Below, piece after piece: positions 37,572 to 46,739 of a stretch of DNA of 64,000 nt. The position numbers and the translations under genes were made by a program. The notes under the pieces were generated by a model, which was not told the DNA's origin, did no database searches, and saw nothing but the letters and a program-made list of their open reading frames with translations. Each line of letters starts with the position of its first letter. Position 1 is the first letter of the stretch. Origin of the DNA: Woeseiaceae bacterium (lineage in GTDB: Bacteria; Pseudomonadota; Gammaproteobacteria; Steroidobacterales; Woeseiaceae); contig JASJCQ010000015.1 of NCBI GenBank assembly GCA_030065915.1, positions 124,001 through 188,000 of the forward strand, in the 5' to 3' direction.

Positions 37572-39610
37572 TGCGGGCGGGTAATCCTGGGCAACAGGGC
37601 GCAACGCCGGTCGATGACGGCGTCAACTTTGCGCTGTATTCCTCGGTCGCCCGGCGCGTCGAGTTATGCCTGTTCGACGCGTCGGGTAACGAGACCCGAT
37701 TCGATCTGCCCGAATGCACCGACGATACCTGGCACGGCTTTCTGCCCGGTTGCGAGCCCGGACAACGCTACGGTTTCCGCGTGCATGGCGACTACGATCC
37801 GAAAATCGGTGCCCGTTGTAACCCACACAAATTGCTGATCGATCCCTATGCGAAGGCCCTGGCCGGAGAATTCAGCTGGAACCCGGCGGTCTTCGACCAC
37901 GACAAGGAAACCTATGAGGCGAGCATTGTCGACAGTGCGGCGTTCATCCCGAAGTCTGTCGTAACCGCACCCGACGATAATCCAATCGCGCCCTCGCCCC
38001 GCATTTCCTGGGCGGACACGATTTTCTACGAAGCGAACGTGCGCGGCTTCACGATGCGACACCCCGACGTCGGCGCGCAAGCCCGCGGACGCTTCGACGG
38101 GATGCGGTCAGGCGCTGTACTGGCGCACCTGAAGAGCCTTGGCATTACTTCGCTGGAGCTCATGCCCGTGCAGGCCTTCATCGACGAGCACCACCTCGCG
38201 AGGAAGGGATTGAGAAACCTGTGGGGGTACAACACGATCGGCTTCTTCGCGCCCATGCCGCGTTATGGATTTGAAGACCCGGTGCAGGAGTTTCGTGACA
38301 TGGTCAACGCGATTCACGATGCCGGCATAGAAGTCATACTTGACGTCGCCTACAACCACACGGGTGAAAGCGACGGCTTCGGGCCGACGCTGAGTTTTCG
38401 AGGCATCGACAACCTGGCGTACTATCGCACCCTGCCTGACGATCCTTCGGCCTACATCAATGACACGGGCACCGGCAACACGATCAATGCGGACCATCCG
38501 CAGGTACAGCGCATCATCGTCGACAGCTTGCGCTACTGGGTGACAGAGATGGGTGTCGACGGTTTCCGCTTCGACCTTGCACCTGTGCTCGGGCGCCACG
38601 CCGACGGTTTCTCCTCGACGCATCCGTTACTGCAGGCCATCACTCACGACACTGTGTTGCAACGGGTCAAACTGATCGCCGAACCCTGGGACCCGGGCCC
38701 GGGCGGCTACCAGCTCGGACAGTTCCCGCCCGAGTGGGCAGAGTGGAACGACCAGTTCCGCGACACGACGCGACGATTCTGGCGCGGTGATCACGGCGTC
38801 TCCGGTGAGCTCGCAAGACGCATTCATGGCTCGGCCGACATCTTCGACAGTAACGGCAGGGTGCCGGCATCGAGCGTCAACCTGGTGACCGCTCACGACG
38901 GCTTCACGCTTGCGGATGTCGTCAGCTACGAGCATCGGCACAACAAGGCCAACGGCGAGGACAACCGTGACGGTCATGCCCATAACTTCAGCTGTAATCA
39001 TGGCGTCGAGGGCCCGACGACAGACCCGGGTATCGTGGAGGCGCGCCGGGCGCATCGCCTTAACATGCTGGCGACGTTGATGTTTTCGCAGGGTACACCG
39101 TTGCTGCTGGCCGGCGACGAGATAGGCCATACGCAGCACGGCAATAACAATGCCTACGCCCAGGACAACGAGCTGGCCTGGATCGACTGGTCAGACGCCG
39201 AAAAGGACCGGGATTTCGTGGATCAGGTGCGGGAAATGACGAGACTGCGTCGCGAGCTGCCTCTGCTGCGGCAATCGAGATATCTGCACGGACAAGTAGA
39301 AACGGATACGAGCGTTATCGATATTGACTGGCTCGATATCAACGGAAACCCCATGGATGACCACGCGTGGACTGACGCGTCGATATTCACCGTCGCCTAC
39401 TCGTATGAACGTGTCGGTGAAGAGCAGGTGTTTGCGATGCTGTTGATCAATCGGGGCCGACGTCCGGCACGCTTGTCACTGCCCGAGTGGGTGATTGGCA
39501 GCGACTGGCACATCGCGTTCGTGACTCAGGGTGAGGCGCTGGCGATCGATGGTCGAACTGTCGGTTTGCCGCCCCACTCGGTAGCGTTGGTCAGGGACGG
39601 CCAGCGTTAG
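37571..39610 (+). CDS. glgX: Glycogen debranching enzyme
   Basis: A 679-residue GH13 isoamylase-type enzyme that hydrolyses alpha-1,6 branches of phosphorylase-trimmed glycogen. I use the ATG at 37571, which overlaps the glgP stop codon (TGATG), rather than the TTG three bases earlier. The N-terminal CBM48-like domain begins GATPVDDGVNFALYSS. The barrel has the motifs WGYNTIGFFAP, DVAYNHT, Asp335 as nucleophile (GFRFDLAPVLGR), Glu371 as acid (LIAEPWDPGPGGYQLG) and TAHDGFTLADVVSY. It is the last gene of the glycogen cluster. Glucose 1-phosphate and maltodextrins made here can return to MalQ and the Entner-Doudoroff operon. Confidence 0.95.
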
Positions 39611-39622
39611 TCAAGAGGCGCG

Positions 39623-39892
39623 CTATCTGCCTGCGAAGACGTCCCGCATACCCTGGCGAGTGACGCAACCGCATTTGTCCTGCCCGGCGAAACTCTGACA
39701 GTAACTGATGTAGCCGACGGGACACTTATGCTTGATGCCCTGCCGCTCTGCTTTTCTCGCAATCAGCCTTTCGCGCTTCTCGACCTCTGACCAGTCGCCG
39801 GTCAGCATCGCATCGTTCTCAAGCTGTTCGAGGCTCTTCGTCTGCGCACAACCGACGAGAAACAGCAGTATCAGAAATCCAAATCCTTTCAT
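39623..39892 (-). CDS. Small Cys-rich lipoprotein
   Basis: An 89-residue lipoprotein: MKGFGFLILLFLVGC gives a clear lipobox LVGC with Cys15. The mature part has a charged helical stretch (WSEVEKRERLIARKAERQ) and a C-terminal cluster of four cysteines (KCPVGYISYCQSFAGQDKCGCV) that could form disulfides in the periplasm. I do not recognise a named family. It converges with glgX, 12 bp away. Its upstream region is a 275-bp AT-rich gap with inverted repeats. Confidence 0.75.
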   Translation of the reverse strand: MKGFGFLILLFLVGCAQTKSLEQLENDAMLTGDWSEVEKRERLIARKAERQGIKHKCPVGYISYCQSFAGQDKCGCVTRQGMRDVFAGR

Positions 39893-40023
39893 GTCACGTT
39901 CTCCGCTCAGGTATTAATCGCTACAACCTGCGGATAGGAAGTACCAACCGTGTACGCCTCGGTCGGTGACCCACGCCTCATAATCATGTTACGAAATAGT
40001 TCGAGAATCCGTCTTGCATTTCA

Positions 40024-40084
40024 CCAACATTCGACCTTGTTGGATAAGGCCCTGCACCAGACACTTGTTGCACAAAAGCAACAA
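40024..40084. repeat. Two small inverted repeats in the lipoprotein-lrp gap
   Basis: CCAACA/TGTTGG (40024-40029 with 40038-40043) and TTGTTGC/GCAACAA (40065-40071 with 40078-40084) lie in the 275-bp gene-free stretch between the small lipoprotein and lrp. Neither carries a U-tract, so they look more like protein-binding sites than terminators. The rest of the gap shows nothing coding on either strand. Confidence 0.4.
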
Positions 40085-40139
40085 AATCATCACCTTTCGA
40101 AAGTGTGATGCCCTTCACTGATTGGACAGTATAGCGGTG

Positions 40140-40168
40140 AAAAAACTCCCGCCTGCGCGCAGTTTTTT
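40140..40168 (-). terminator. Possible terminator of lrp
   Basis: Arms AAAAAACT (40140-40147) and AGTTTTTT (40161-40168) enclose a GC-rich loop that itself contains the palindrome CTGCGCGCAG. Read on the minus strand, the structure begins inside the lrp stop codon and ends in TTTTTT. The outer stem is mostly A-T, so strength is doubtful. Confidence 0.45.
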
Positions 40169-40641
40169 TAAGCCTGGCGCCCCTGCATCGGCAGCTGCGT
40201 CGTGTACTTCACACGCTTCAGAACGAACGTGGAACTCGCGGAGTGAACGGCGCGGTGCTTAAGGATTTCCTGGTTCAGGAACTCGGTGTAGGTCTCGATA
40301 TCGGGGACGACGACGTGCAGCACGTAGTCCCGCTCGCCGGCAACGGTGAAGCACTCGGTTACTTCATCCAGCCGATTGACGTGATTCTCGAACGCCAGCC
40401 GATTCTCGTCCGTGTGCTCGGTCATCGATACGGCCAGCAGCACCTGGATGTGGAAACCCGCCAGCTGCGGATCCAATAGCGCAACCTGTCGTTCAATCAG
40501 GCCGCTGTCCTCGAAGTCGCGAATCCGCCGCCAGCATGACGTCCTGGACATGCCGGCGATCTCGGCCAGGTCTGCCTGGTTTCGCGTGTTGTCCCGCTGG
40601 AGCTCATCCAGAAGGATCCGGTCCGAACGACTGAGCTTCAT
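40168..40641 (-). CDS. Lrp/AsnC-family transcriptional regulator
   Basis: A 157-residue regulator of normal Lrp length. The N-terminal winged helix-turn-helix (about 5-55) has LQRDNTRNQADLAEIAGMSRTSCWRRIRDFEDSGLI. The RAM ligand-binding domain (about 70-150) includes VTECFTVAGERDYVLHVVVPDIETY. It is divergent from hpd across a 141-bp AT-rich gap, so it most likely regulates the tyrosine-catabolism operon in response to an amino acid, plus itself. Phenylalanine or tyrosine as ligand is inference from context. Confidence 0.9.
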   Translation of the reverse strand: MKLSRSDRILLDELQRDNTRNQADLAEIAGMSRTSCWRRIRDFEDSGLIERQVALLDPQLAGFHIQVLLAVSMTEHTDENRLAFENHVNRLDEVTECFTVAGERDYVLHVVVPDIETYTEFLNQEILKHRAVHSASSTFVLKRVKYTTQLPMQGRQA

Positions 40642-40674
40642 ATGGACTTTTGTCTCGTAAACTGTAAATAAATG

Positions 40675-40692
40675 AAACTATTGTTTTAGTTT
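40675..40692. promoter_or_regulatory. AT-rich inverted repeat in the lrp-hpd intergenic region
   Basis: AAACTA-TTGTTT-TAGTTT is a perfect 6-bp inverted repeat with a 6-bp spacer, 34 bp upstream of lrp and 91 bp upstream of hpd. Its AT-rich dyad form fits an Lrp-type binding site. No consensus match is claimed. Confidence 0.45.
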
Positions 40693-40782
40693 ATATCATT
40701 ACGTGACTATAAATGGGCAGTTATTCGGACGAAATCGCGCATAATGACCGAATAGGTAACGAATTTTTGCAGGTGATTTCCG

Positions 40783-41868
40783 ATGACTGACTTGTTTGAA
40801 AACCCCATGGGCCTCGATGGCTTCGAGTTCGTCGAGTTTGCCGCGCCGGATCCATCGTCGATCAAGGCCGCATTCGACCTGCTCGGATTCACAGCGGTCG
40901 CGAAGCATCGCTCGAAGAACGTCACGCTCTATCGGCAAGGCGGTATCAACTTCATCCTGAATGAAGAGCCCCGCAGTCTCGCCGATTACTTCTCCCAGGA
41001 ACACGGGCCGTCGGCCTGCGGCATGGCGTTTCGTGTTCGCGACGCGCACGCCGCCTATGGGCGCGCGCTGGAGCTGGGCGCCCAGCCGATCGAAATTCCG
41101 ACCGGCCCGATGGAGCTGCGTCTTCCGGCCATCAAGGGTATCGGGGGCGCGCCGCTGTACCTGATCGACCGCTACGACGAGGGCTCAACGATTTATGACA
41201 TCGACTTCGAGTTTTTCGACGACGTGGATCGCCATCCTAAAGGCTGCGGCTTCACGGAGATCGATCACCTGACGCACAACGTCTACCGCGGCCGTATGGC
41301 TTACTGGGCGGATTTCTACGAGCGACTGTTCAACTTCCGCGAAATTCGTTACTTCGATATCAAGGGCGAGTACACGGGCCTGTTCTCCAAGGCGATGACC
41401 GCGCCGGACGGCAAGATTCGCATCCCTTTGAACGAGGAGGCGTCGCGGGGCACCGGCCAGATCGAGGAGTACCTGATGGCCTTCAACGGTGAGGGCATAC
41501 AGCACATCGCGCTGTCCTGCGACAACCTGATCGAATGCTGGGATCGCCTGCACAAGCGGGGCCTCGAGTTTATGACGCCGCCGCCGGACGCCTACTACGA
41601 GATGCTCGACGAGCGCCTGCCGGGACACGGTGAGCCGGTTGAAGAACTGAAGCCACGCGGTATCCTCGTCGACGGGACAACCGAGGGCGGGCCGCGCCTC
41701 TTGCTGCAGATCTTCTCGAACAACATGGTGGGTCCGACCTTCTTCGAGTTCATCCAGCGCAAGAAGGATGAGGGCTTCGGTGAAGGCAACTTCAAGGCGC
41801 TGTTCGAATCCATCGAGCGCGACCAGATCGCGCGAGGCGTCGTCGACACCGAGGAATCGGCCGCATGA
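40783..41868 (+). CDS. hpd: 4-hydroxyphenylpyruvate dioxygenase
   Basis: A 361-residue Fe(II) dioxygenase of the usual bacterial length. It converts 4-hydroxyphenylpyruvate to homogentisate in tyrosine degradation. It has two VOC domains; the C-terminal one carries the metal ligands His162 ([13 protein letters not shown]), His241 ([11 protein letters not shown]) and Glu322 (TFFEFIQRK). AGGTGAT stands 5 bp upstream of the ATG. It is the first gene of hpd-VOC-fah-maiA, with a 4-bp overlap to the next gene. Confidence 0.95.
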   Translation: MTDLFENPMGLDGFEFVEFAAPDPSSIKAAFDLLGFTAVAKHRSKNVTLYRQGGINFILNEEPRSLADYFSQEHGPSACGMAFRVRDAHAAYGRALELGAQPIEIPTGPMELRLPAIKGIGGAPLYLIDRYDEGSTIYDIDFEFFDDVDRHPKGCGFTEIDHLTHNVYRGRMAYWADFYERLFNFREIRYFDIKGEYTGLFSKAMTAPDGKIRIPLNEEASRGTGQIEEYLMAFNGEGIQHIALSCDNLIECWDRLHKRGLEFMTPPPDAYYEMLDERLPGHGEPVEELKPRGILVDGTTEGGPRLLLQIFSNNMVGPTFFEFIQRKKDEGFGEGNFKALFESIERDQIARGVVDTEESAA

Positions 41869-42410
41869 AACTGAAACGCATTCATCACGTCGCGTATCGC
41901 TGCATCGATGCGAAGGAAACCGTCGACTTCTACCAGCGAATCCTGAATATGGAGTTCACGATGGCCTTCGCCGAGGACCGCGTTCCGTCGACGAAGGAGC
42001 CAGATCCGTATATGCACGTGTTCCTGGACGCCGGCATGGGTAACGTTCTGGCGTTTTTCGAGCTGCCGACGAAAGAGTCGATGGGTCGTGACGAGAACAC
42101 GCCGGCCTGGGTCCAGCACATCGCGTTCGAACTCGGCAGTTACCAGGAGTTGCTCGATGCGAAGTCGCGCGTCGAGGCCGAGGGTATCGAGGTCGTCGGC
42201 CCAACCAACCACGGCGTGTTCCAGTCGATCTATTTCTTCGATCCGAACGGGCACCGGCTCGAGCTCGTCTGGAACAACGGCACCGAGGAGCAGCTCGAAG
42301 AGTTGAAACGCGTCGCTCCCGCCATGCTCGAGGAGTGGAGCCGGACCAAGAAGGCGCCACGGCATGCCGCCTGGCTGCATGAGCTGGAATTCAAGGGGGA
42401 CGTCACGTGA
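41865..42410 (+). CDS. VOC-superfamily protein with an intact 2-His-1-Glu metal set
   Basis: A 181-residue single VOC-fold protein with candidate metal ligands His8 (RIHHVAYR), Glu66 (LAFFELP), His85 (WVQHIAFEL) and Glu133 (NGHRLELVW). It could be a dioxygenase, isomerase or lyase. It is translationally coupled to hpd and to the hydrolase gene on both sides (ATGA and GTGA overlaps). In many proteobacteria hmgA, homogentisate 1,2-dioxygenase, occupies this position. No HmgA-like protein is found in the window. A role in homogentisate turnover is therefore plausible but unproven. Confidence 0.8.
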   Translation: MKLKRIHHVAYRCIDAKETVDFYQRILNMEFTMAFAEDRVPSTKEPDPYMHVFLDAGMGNVLAFFELPTKESMGRDENTPAWVQHIAFELGSYQELLDAKSRVEAEGIEVVGPTNHGVFQSIYFFDPNGHRLELVWNNGTEEQLEELKRVAPAMLEEWSRTKKAPRHAAWLHELEFKGDVT

Positions 42411-43414
42411 GGCTTGCGTCGATGAAGCAGGGTCGCGACGGCCGGCTGGTCGTCGTGTCCGACGACCTCGAGCGTTGTTTCGACGCCGGCGACATTGTGC
42501 CGACGCTGCAGGCGGCGCTGGATCGATGGGACGATGTTGAGGGGCGGCTGCAGGAACTGTCCGAGGAGCTTCGCTTCGCACGGGGTAACGCGTTCGTACA
42601 GGAAGAATGCGCCTCGCCGCTGCCGCGCGCCTACCAGTGGGCGGACGGGTCTGCTTACGTCAACCACGTGGAGCTGGTCAGGAAAGCCCGCGGCGCGGAG
42701 ATGCCGGAGAGCTTCTGGACCGACCCACTGATGTACCAGGGCGGTTCAGACACCTTCCTGGGTCCACGCGACGCCATCGTCATGGCTGACGAATCCTGGG
42801 GCATCGACTTCGAAGCAGAAGTCGCCGTCATCACGGGCGATGTGCCGATGGGCGTGAGCGCCGAAAACGCCCTCGACTGCATCAAGCTCATCATGCTCGT
42901 CAACGACGTGTCGCTCAGGAACCTGATCCCGGGTGAGCTCGCAAAGGGCTTTGGCTTCTTCCAGTCGAAGCCGTCCAGCGCTTTCTCCCCGGTCGCTGTT
43001 ACACCCGACGAACTTGGCGACGCCTGGTCTGACGGCAAACTTCACTTGCCCATGCTGTCATTTCTCAACGACGAGGCCTTCGGCGAGCCGAACGCCGGCG
43101 CCGACATGACGTTCGACTTCGGTCAGCTGATCGCCCACGCGGCCAAGACGCGCCCGTTGAGCGCTGGCACGATCATCGGCTCAGGCACCGTTTCCAACAA
43201 ACTGGACGGCGGTCCGGGCAAGCCGGTTTCGGAAGGTGGAGCCGGCTACTCCTGCATCGCCGAGATACGCATGATCGAGACCATCGAGGATGGCAAGCCC
43301 AAGACCGGATTCATGAAGTTCGGCGACCGGGTTCGAATCGAGATGCTGGATGAGGCGGGCAAGAACGTCTTCGGCAGCATCGACCAGGTCGTGGAACGAT
43401 ACACGGGACCTTAA
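42407..43414 (+). CDS. Fumarylacetoacetate hydrolase family protein
   Basis: A 335-residue protein of the FAH family. In this operon it most likely cleaves fumarylacetoacetate to fumarate and acetoacetate. The N-terminal part ([21 protein letters not shown]) and the catalytic core (MYQGGSDTFLGPRD, ESWGIDFEAEVAVITGD, NDVSLRNLIPGELAKGFGFFQSKPSSAFSP) match the single-chain bacterial type. Acidic residues in the EAEV segment should bind the divalent metal. It starts with GTG at 42407, inside the stop codon of the VOC gene, and is followed 3 bp later by maiA. Confidence 0.92.
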   Translation: MRLASMKQGRDGRLVVVSDDLERCFDAGDIVPTLQAALDRWDDVEGRLQELSEELRFARGNAFVQEECASPLPRAYQWADGSAYVNHVELVRKARGAEMPESFWTDPLMYQGGSDTFLGPRDAIVMADESWGIDFEAEVAVITGDVPMGVSAENALDCIKLIMLVNDVSLRNLIPGELAKGFGFFQSKPSSAFSPVAVTPDELGDAWSDGKLHLPMLSFLNDEAFGEPNAGADMTFDFGQLIAHAAKTRPLSAGTIIGSGTVSNKLDGGPGKPVSEGGAGYSCIAEIRMIETIEDGKPKTGFMKFGDRVRIEMLDEAGKNVFGSIDQVVERYTGP

Positions 43415-43417
43415 GGA

Positions 43418-44062
43418 ATGGCGACACTCTACTCATACTGGCGCTCGACCGCGGCTTACCGTGTTCGGATCGCGTTGAATCTCAAAGGCATCAAGCACGA
43501 TATCGTGTCGGTCGATCTGAAGCCCGGCGTTGAGGACCACCGGGCGGAGGACTACGCGCTAAGAAACCCCCAGAAGCTGGTGCCGTTCTTCGAGGACGAC
43601 CGGGTCACGATAGGCCAGTCGATGGCGATCCTCGAATACCTCGAGGAACGCTACCCGGAGCCGGCCTTGCTGCCGCTCGATCCACAGCTGCGTGGCGAAG
43701 TCCGGTCCGTTTGCCAGCACATCGCCTGCGACGTGCACCCGCTGAACAACATCGCCGTGCTGATCTACCTGAGCGAGGAGCTCGGGGCCAGCGATGCGCA
43801 GCGCGACGCATGGTATACGCACTGGGTGCACCGGGTTTTCGATTCGATCGAGCCGATCACTGAGCGACACGCGGGGCCGTATGTCTTTGGCGAACAACTG
43901 ACGCTGGCCGACGTCCTGCTGGTACCGCAGGTCTTCAACGCAAGACGCTTTAGCGTGCCGCTGGACAACTACCCGGGCATCGTCTGGGTGACCGATTATT
44001 GCAATCGACACGCGGCCTTTGACAAGGCGAGACCGGAAAACCAGCCCGACGCCGAAGAATAA
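43418..44062 (+). CDS. maiA: Maleylacetoacetate isomerase
   Basis: A 214-residue zeta-class glutathione transferase-fold enzyme that isomerises maleylacetoacetate to fumarylacetoacetate using glutathione. The zeta signature appears as YSYWRSTAAYRVRIALNLKG at residues 4-23, with Ser and Arg in the active-site positions. QKLVPFFEDD and QSMAILEYLEE form the glutathione-binding part. The C-terminal helical domain is complete. It starts 3 bp after the hydrolase and is the last gene of the operon. Confidence 0.95.
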   Translation: MATLYSYWRSTAAYRVRIALNLKGIKHDIVSVDLKPGVEDHRAEDYALRNPQKLVPFFEDDRVTIGQSMAILEYLEERYPEPALLPLDPQLRGEVRSVCQHIACDVHPLNNIAVLIYLSEELGASDAQRDAWYTHWVHRVFDSIEPITERHAGPYVFGEQLTLADVLLVPQVFNARRFSVPLDNYPGIVWVTDYCNRHAAFDKARPENQPDAEE

Positions 44063-44070
44063 GGTCGAGC

Positions 44071-45027
44071 CTAGTACTCGGCGGCGAGCGCCTCGTCGAG
44101 CATCTCGATCAGCTGTTGCCGCGAGAACTCGTAGGGCTGGTCGCGGTTCAGCTGCGCGACTTTGCCCAACGCGGCGCTAATGGTCAGCGTCGCCTGCTCC
44201 AGATTAGGCGTCACCATGTAGCGCCGCTTCGGTTTTTCCGCCGTCATTACGTGCAGCGCCGCCTCGGCCACCTCGTCGGGTTCTTTCAGCCCTTCGTTCG
44301 AGGCTACCATTGCGTCGAACTGCTGCTTCTGCTCGTCCGTCGGTTCAAGCCCTGCATCCTTCATCTGGTCCAACGTGTGCTGCACGACCTTCTCGCGGAT
44401 CCGGGACTTGTACCCGCCCGGCTCGATAATGCTGACGTGAACCGAATGGTCGGCCATCTCGACGGCATAGGCATCGGTGTAGGCTTCCGTCGCGAACTTG
44501 CTCATCGAATAGGTGCCGCTGTACCGACCCGACAGGTAGCCTGAGATCGATCCGATCAATGTCGTACGACCACCGCTCTCGATGAGCATGGGCGCGAATG
44601 CCTTGTTGACCCGGTAGGGACCGTAGACATTGACGTCGAAAACCCAATCGATGTCCTCTTCCGGCACGTCGTTCATCGGCAGGTAGGCCGCAACGCCGGC
44701 ATTGTTGACGACGCCGTAGAGGCCCCTGCCCTGCGACTTGACGAACTCGACGGCGGCGTCGATCTCTTCATGACGTGTGACGTCCAGCCTGACCGAGCTG
44801 ATGTTGCCTATTGCGTCGAGCATCTCGAGGTCAGCCGGTTTCCGGGCGCCGGCGTAAACATAGAAACCGTTGGCGGCGAGCTTTTTTGCGATCGCCAACC
44901 CGATGCCACTGCTGGCACCGGTGACCAGAACGGCCTTCTGCTCGTCGTGATCGGCCGCCGACGCCGGCGTCGGCATGCTCATGGCGATCACGAGCGTGAT
45001 GGACACGATTTGTAGCAGTCTCTTCAT
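44071..45027 (-). CDS. Secreted short-chain dehydrogenase/reductase
   Basis: A 318-residue classical SDR with an apparent Sec signal peptide (MKRLLQIVSITLVIAMSMPTPASA, cleavage before ADHDE). The cofactor motif TGASSGIG lies at about residues 36-43, NNAG at about 109, and the catalytic Ser, Tyr and Lys are in IGSISGYLSGRYSGTYSMSK. The fold is complete, so the enzyme looks active, but the export signal is unusual for an NAD(P)-dependent protein. The substrate is unknown. It converges with maiA, only 8 bp away. Confidence 0.88.
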   Translation of the reverse strand: MKRLLQIVSITLVIAMSMPTPASAADHDEQKAVLVTGASSGIGLAIAKKLAANGFYVYAGARKPADLEMLDAIGNISSVRLDVTRHEEIDAAVEFVKSQGRGLYGVVNNAGVAAYLPMNDVPEEDIDWVFDVNVYGPYRVNKAFAPMLIESGGRTTLIGSISGYLSGRYSGTYSMSKFATEAYTDAYAVEMADHSVHVSIIEPGGYKSRIREKVVQHTLDQMKDAGLEPTDEQKQQFDAMVASNEGLKEPDEVAEAALHVMTAEKPKRRYMVTPNLEQATLTISAALGKVAQLNRDQPYEFSRQQLIEMLDEALAAEY

Positions 45028-45153
45028 GGTTTCGACCCCCTGTTCCAGTCAGGGCACCATTTGAACATGGCTGGTCAGGCGGCGCATCTGCAAGCCCCCC
45101 TGCACGCAGAATGTTGCGGCGCCGCGATATACCCAGGGAAGCAGTTCAGGCCG

Positions 45154-45183
45154 CGAAACAATTCGAAACAACTCGAAACGATT
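45154..45183. repeat. Three 10-bp direct repeats upstream of the DUF4397 gene
   Basis: CGAAACAATT, CGAAACAACT and CGAAACGATT follow each other without spacers, so AAA runs repeat every 10 bp, one helical turn. They end 67 bp upstream of the lipoprotein start. They could bend DNA or bind a regulator in array. Confidence 0.6.
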
Positions 45184-45250
45184 GGGTCACCCTCAACAAC
45201 GCCGGTTAGAGAAGAATGTCGGCCGTTCTCAACATCATCTTGGGGTTCCC

Positions 45251-46627
45251 ATGAAATTCAATAAATTGTTTGCCACGGTGGCAAGCCTCTTCGTTCTGGC
45301 CGCTTGCTCGTCGAGCGATCCGGAGCCGCTTCCGGACGCAGGCGACGACGCCGCTGTAACGGCGCCGGCCTTCATCCAGGTTCTGCACGCTTCTGCCGAT
45401 GCTCCGCCTGTCGATGTCCTTGTTAACGGCGCGGTCGCTATTCCTGACTTCGACTACAAGCAGGGTTCAGGCCTTATCGAGCTCGAGCCGGCAACCGAAT
45501 ACCAGATCGCTGTCAGCGCTCAGCTGCCCGGCGATGACGCCGTTGTCATCGGCGGTGAAGGCGAAGAGGTCTTCCTGACCTTCGACGCAGGCACCATCAC
45601 GACGATTTCTGCTATCGGCAACGCCGCTGAGATCGGCGCCAACGTCTTCACGCAGCTGAACAACAACCCGACGTCGGGCAATGCTGAAATCTCTGTGCTG
45701 CACGCGGTACCGGGCGCAGGCGAAGTCGTCGTCTACGCCACGGCTTTTGATGCGGACCTCGCAGCAAGCGCTCCTGTCGGCACGTTCGACTTTGGCGGCA
45801 CGCTCGGCCCGGTCGAAGTACCCGCTGGCGAGTACCAGATCCGCGCAGCGCTGGCTTCTGCTCCGACCACCGCGATCTTCGACTCTGGCGCCATCGACGT
45901 TCCTGCCGGACGCTTCCTGATCGCTGCTGTGCCGAGCACCACCGGCGGCGACTCGCCGCTTAGCCTGACCGTCCTGACGCAGACCGGCTCCTTCGAGATC
46001 TTCGACGTGAGCACGCAGGCTGTCGTTCGCGCTGTACACAACGCAACGGACGTACCGGCTGTCGACATCGCGGCTGGCGGCGCCGTCGCTATCCCGAACC
46101 TGACGTTCCCGAACGTCAGCGACACGATCGAAGTCCCGGGTGGCACGTACACGATTGAAGTCGCTCTCGAGGGTCAGTACCCGGCTGGTGTTGCCATCGG
46201 TCCCGTCGACCTCGACTTCGACACGGGCACCGTCAACACCGTCGTTGCTCGCGGCACGATTCTGAACGACGACCTGGATGCGTCGCAGCTGGCCGAAGAC
46301 ACGCGCTCCGTCGCGCTGTACTCGAAGGTTCGCGTATTCCACGGCGCCTCGACGGCTCCGGCTGTTGACGTCTACCTGGTTGCTCCGGGTTCGACCGACC
46401 TGTCTGGCGGTCCGGCAATTGCCGGGCTGGACTACGCAGCAAGCTCCGGCTTTGCTGCAGTCCCGGCCGGTACGTACGACGCGATCGTCACGCTGGCAGG
46501 CACCGAAACGATCGCAATTGGTCCGGCTGCTCTGCCCGAGCTGACCAACGGCGATGTCGTAACGGTCATCGCTCGCGACCCGATGATGGGCTCCGAGGAG
46601 TTCGGACTGACTCTGTTTACTGACTAG
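45251..46627 (+). CDS. DUF4397 multi-domain lipoprotein
   Basis: A 458-residue lipoprotein. I start at the ATG at 45251, where MKFNKLFATVASLFVLAAC gives a proper signal with lipobox LAAC; an upstream in-frame start at 45182 would bury the signal. The mature part consists of about four repeats of roughly 110 residues, beginning FIQVLHASADAPPVDVLVNG, ISVLHAVPGAGEVVVYAT, VRAVHNATDVPAVDIAAGG and VRVFHGASTAPAVDVYLV. This is the DUF4397 pattern, a beta-rich surface or periplasmic module without known function. Codon choice is markedly uniform (GCT and GTC rich), which suggests high expression. A strong terminator follows. Confidence 0.88.
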   Translation: MKFNKLFATVASLFVLAACSSSDPEPLPDAGDDAAVTAPAFIQVLHASADAPPVDVLVNGAVAIPDFDYKQGSGLIELEPATEYQIAVSAQLPGDDAVVIGGEGEEVFLTFDAGTITTISAIGNAAEIGANVFTQLNNNPTSGNAEISVLHAVPGAGEVVVYATAFDADLAASAPVGTFDFGGTLGPVEVPAGEYQIRAALASAPTTAIFDSGAIDVPAGRFLIAAVPSTTGGDSPLSLTVLTQTGSFEIFDVSTQAVVRAVHNATDVPAVDIAAGGAVAIPNLTFPNVSDTIEVPGGTYTIEVALEGQYPAGVAIGPVDLDFDTGTVNTVVARGTILNDDLDASQLAEDTRSVALYSKVRVFHGASTAPAVDVYLVAPGSTDLSGGPAIAGLDYAASSGFAAVPAGTYDAIVTLAGTETIAIGPAALPELTNGDVVTVIARDPMMGSEEFGLTLFTD

Positions 46628-46700
46628 GCAGAGCGTCGACAAAATAGAATACGGACAGACGCTGTTTGATAACCAAACAACGATTGACCCAATTCAAAAA

Positions 46701-46728
46701 CACCCCGCCTCGGCGGGGTGTTTTTTTT
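46701..46728 (+). terminator. Strong Rho-independent terminator after the DUF4397 gene
   Basis: CACCCCGC (46701-46708) pairs with GCGGGGTG (46713-46720) around a CTCG tetraloop, followed by eight T. A 5' run of A residues makes it usable on the minus strand as well, where the DUF6445 gene ends 20 bp away. Confidence 0.93.
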
Positions 46729-46739
46729 GCGCGACGCAT

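Noticed and set aside
45467-46642. 391-codon open frame on the minus strand
   Set aside because: It is antisense to the DUF4397 lipoprotein; the product is low-complexity Arg/Asp/Val sequence from the biased codon use of the real gene.
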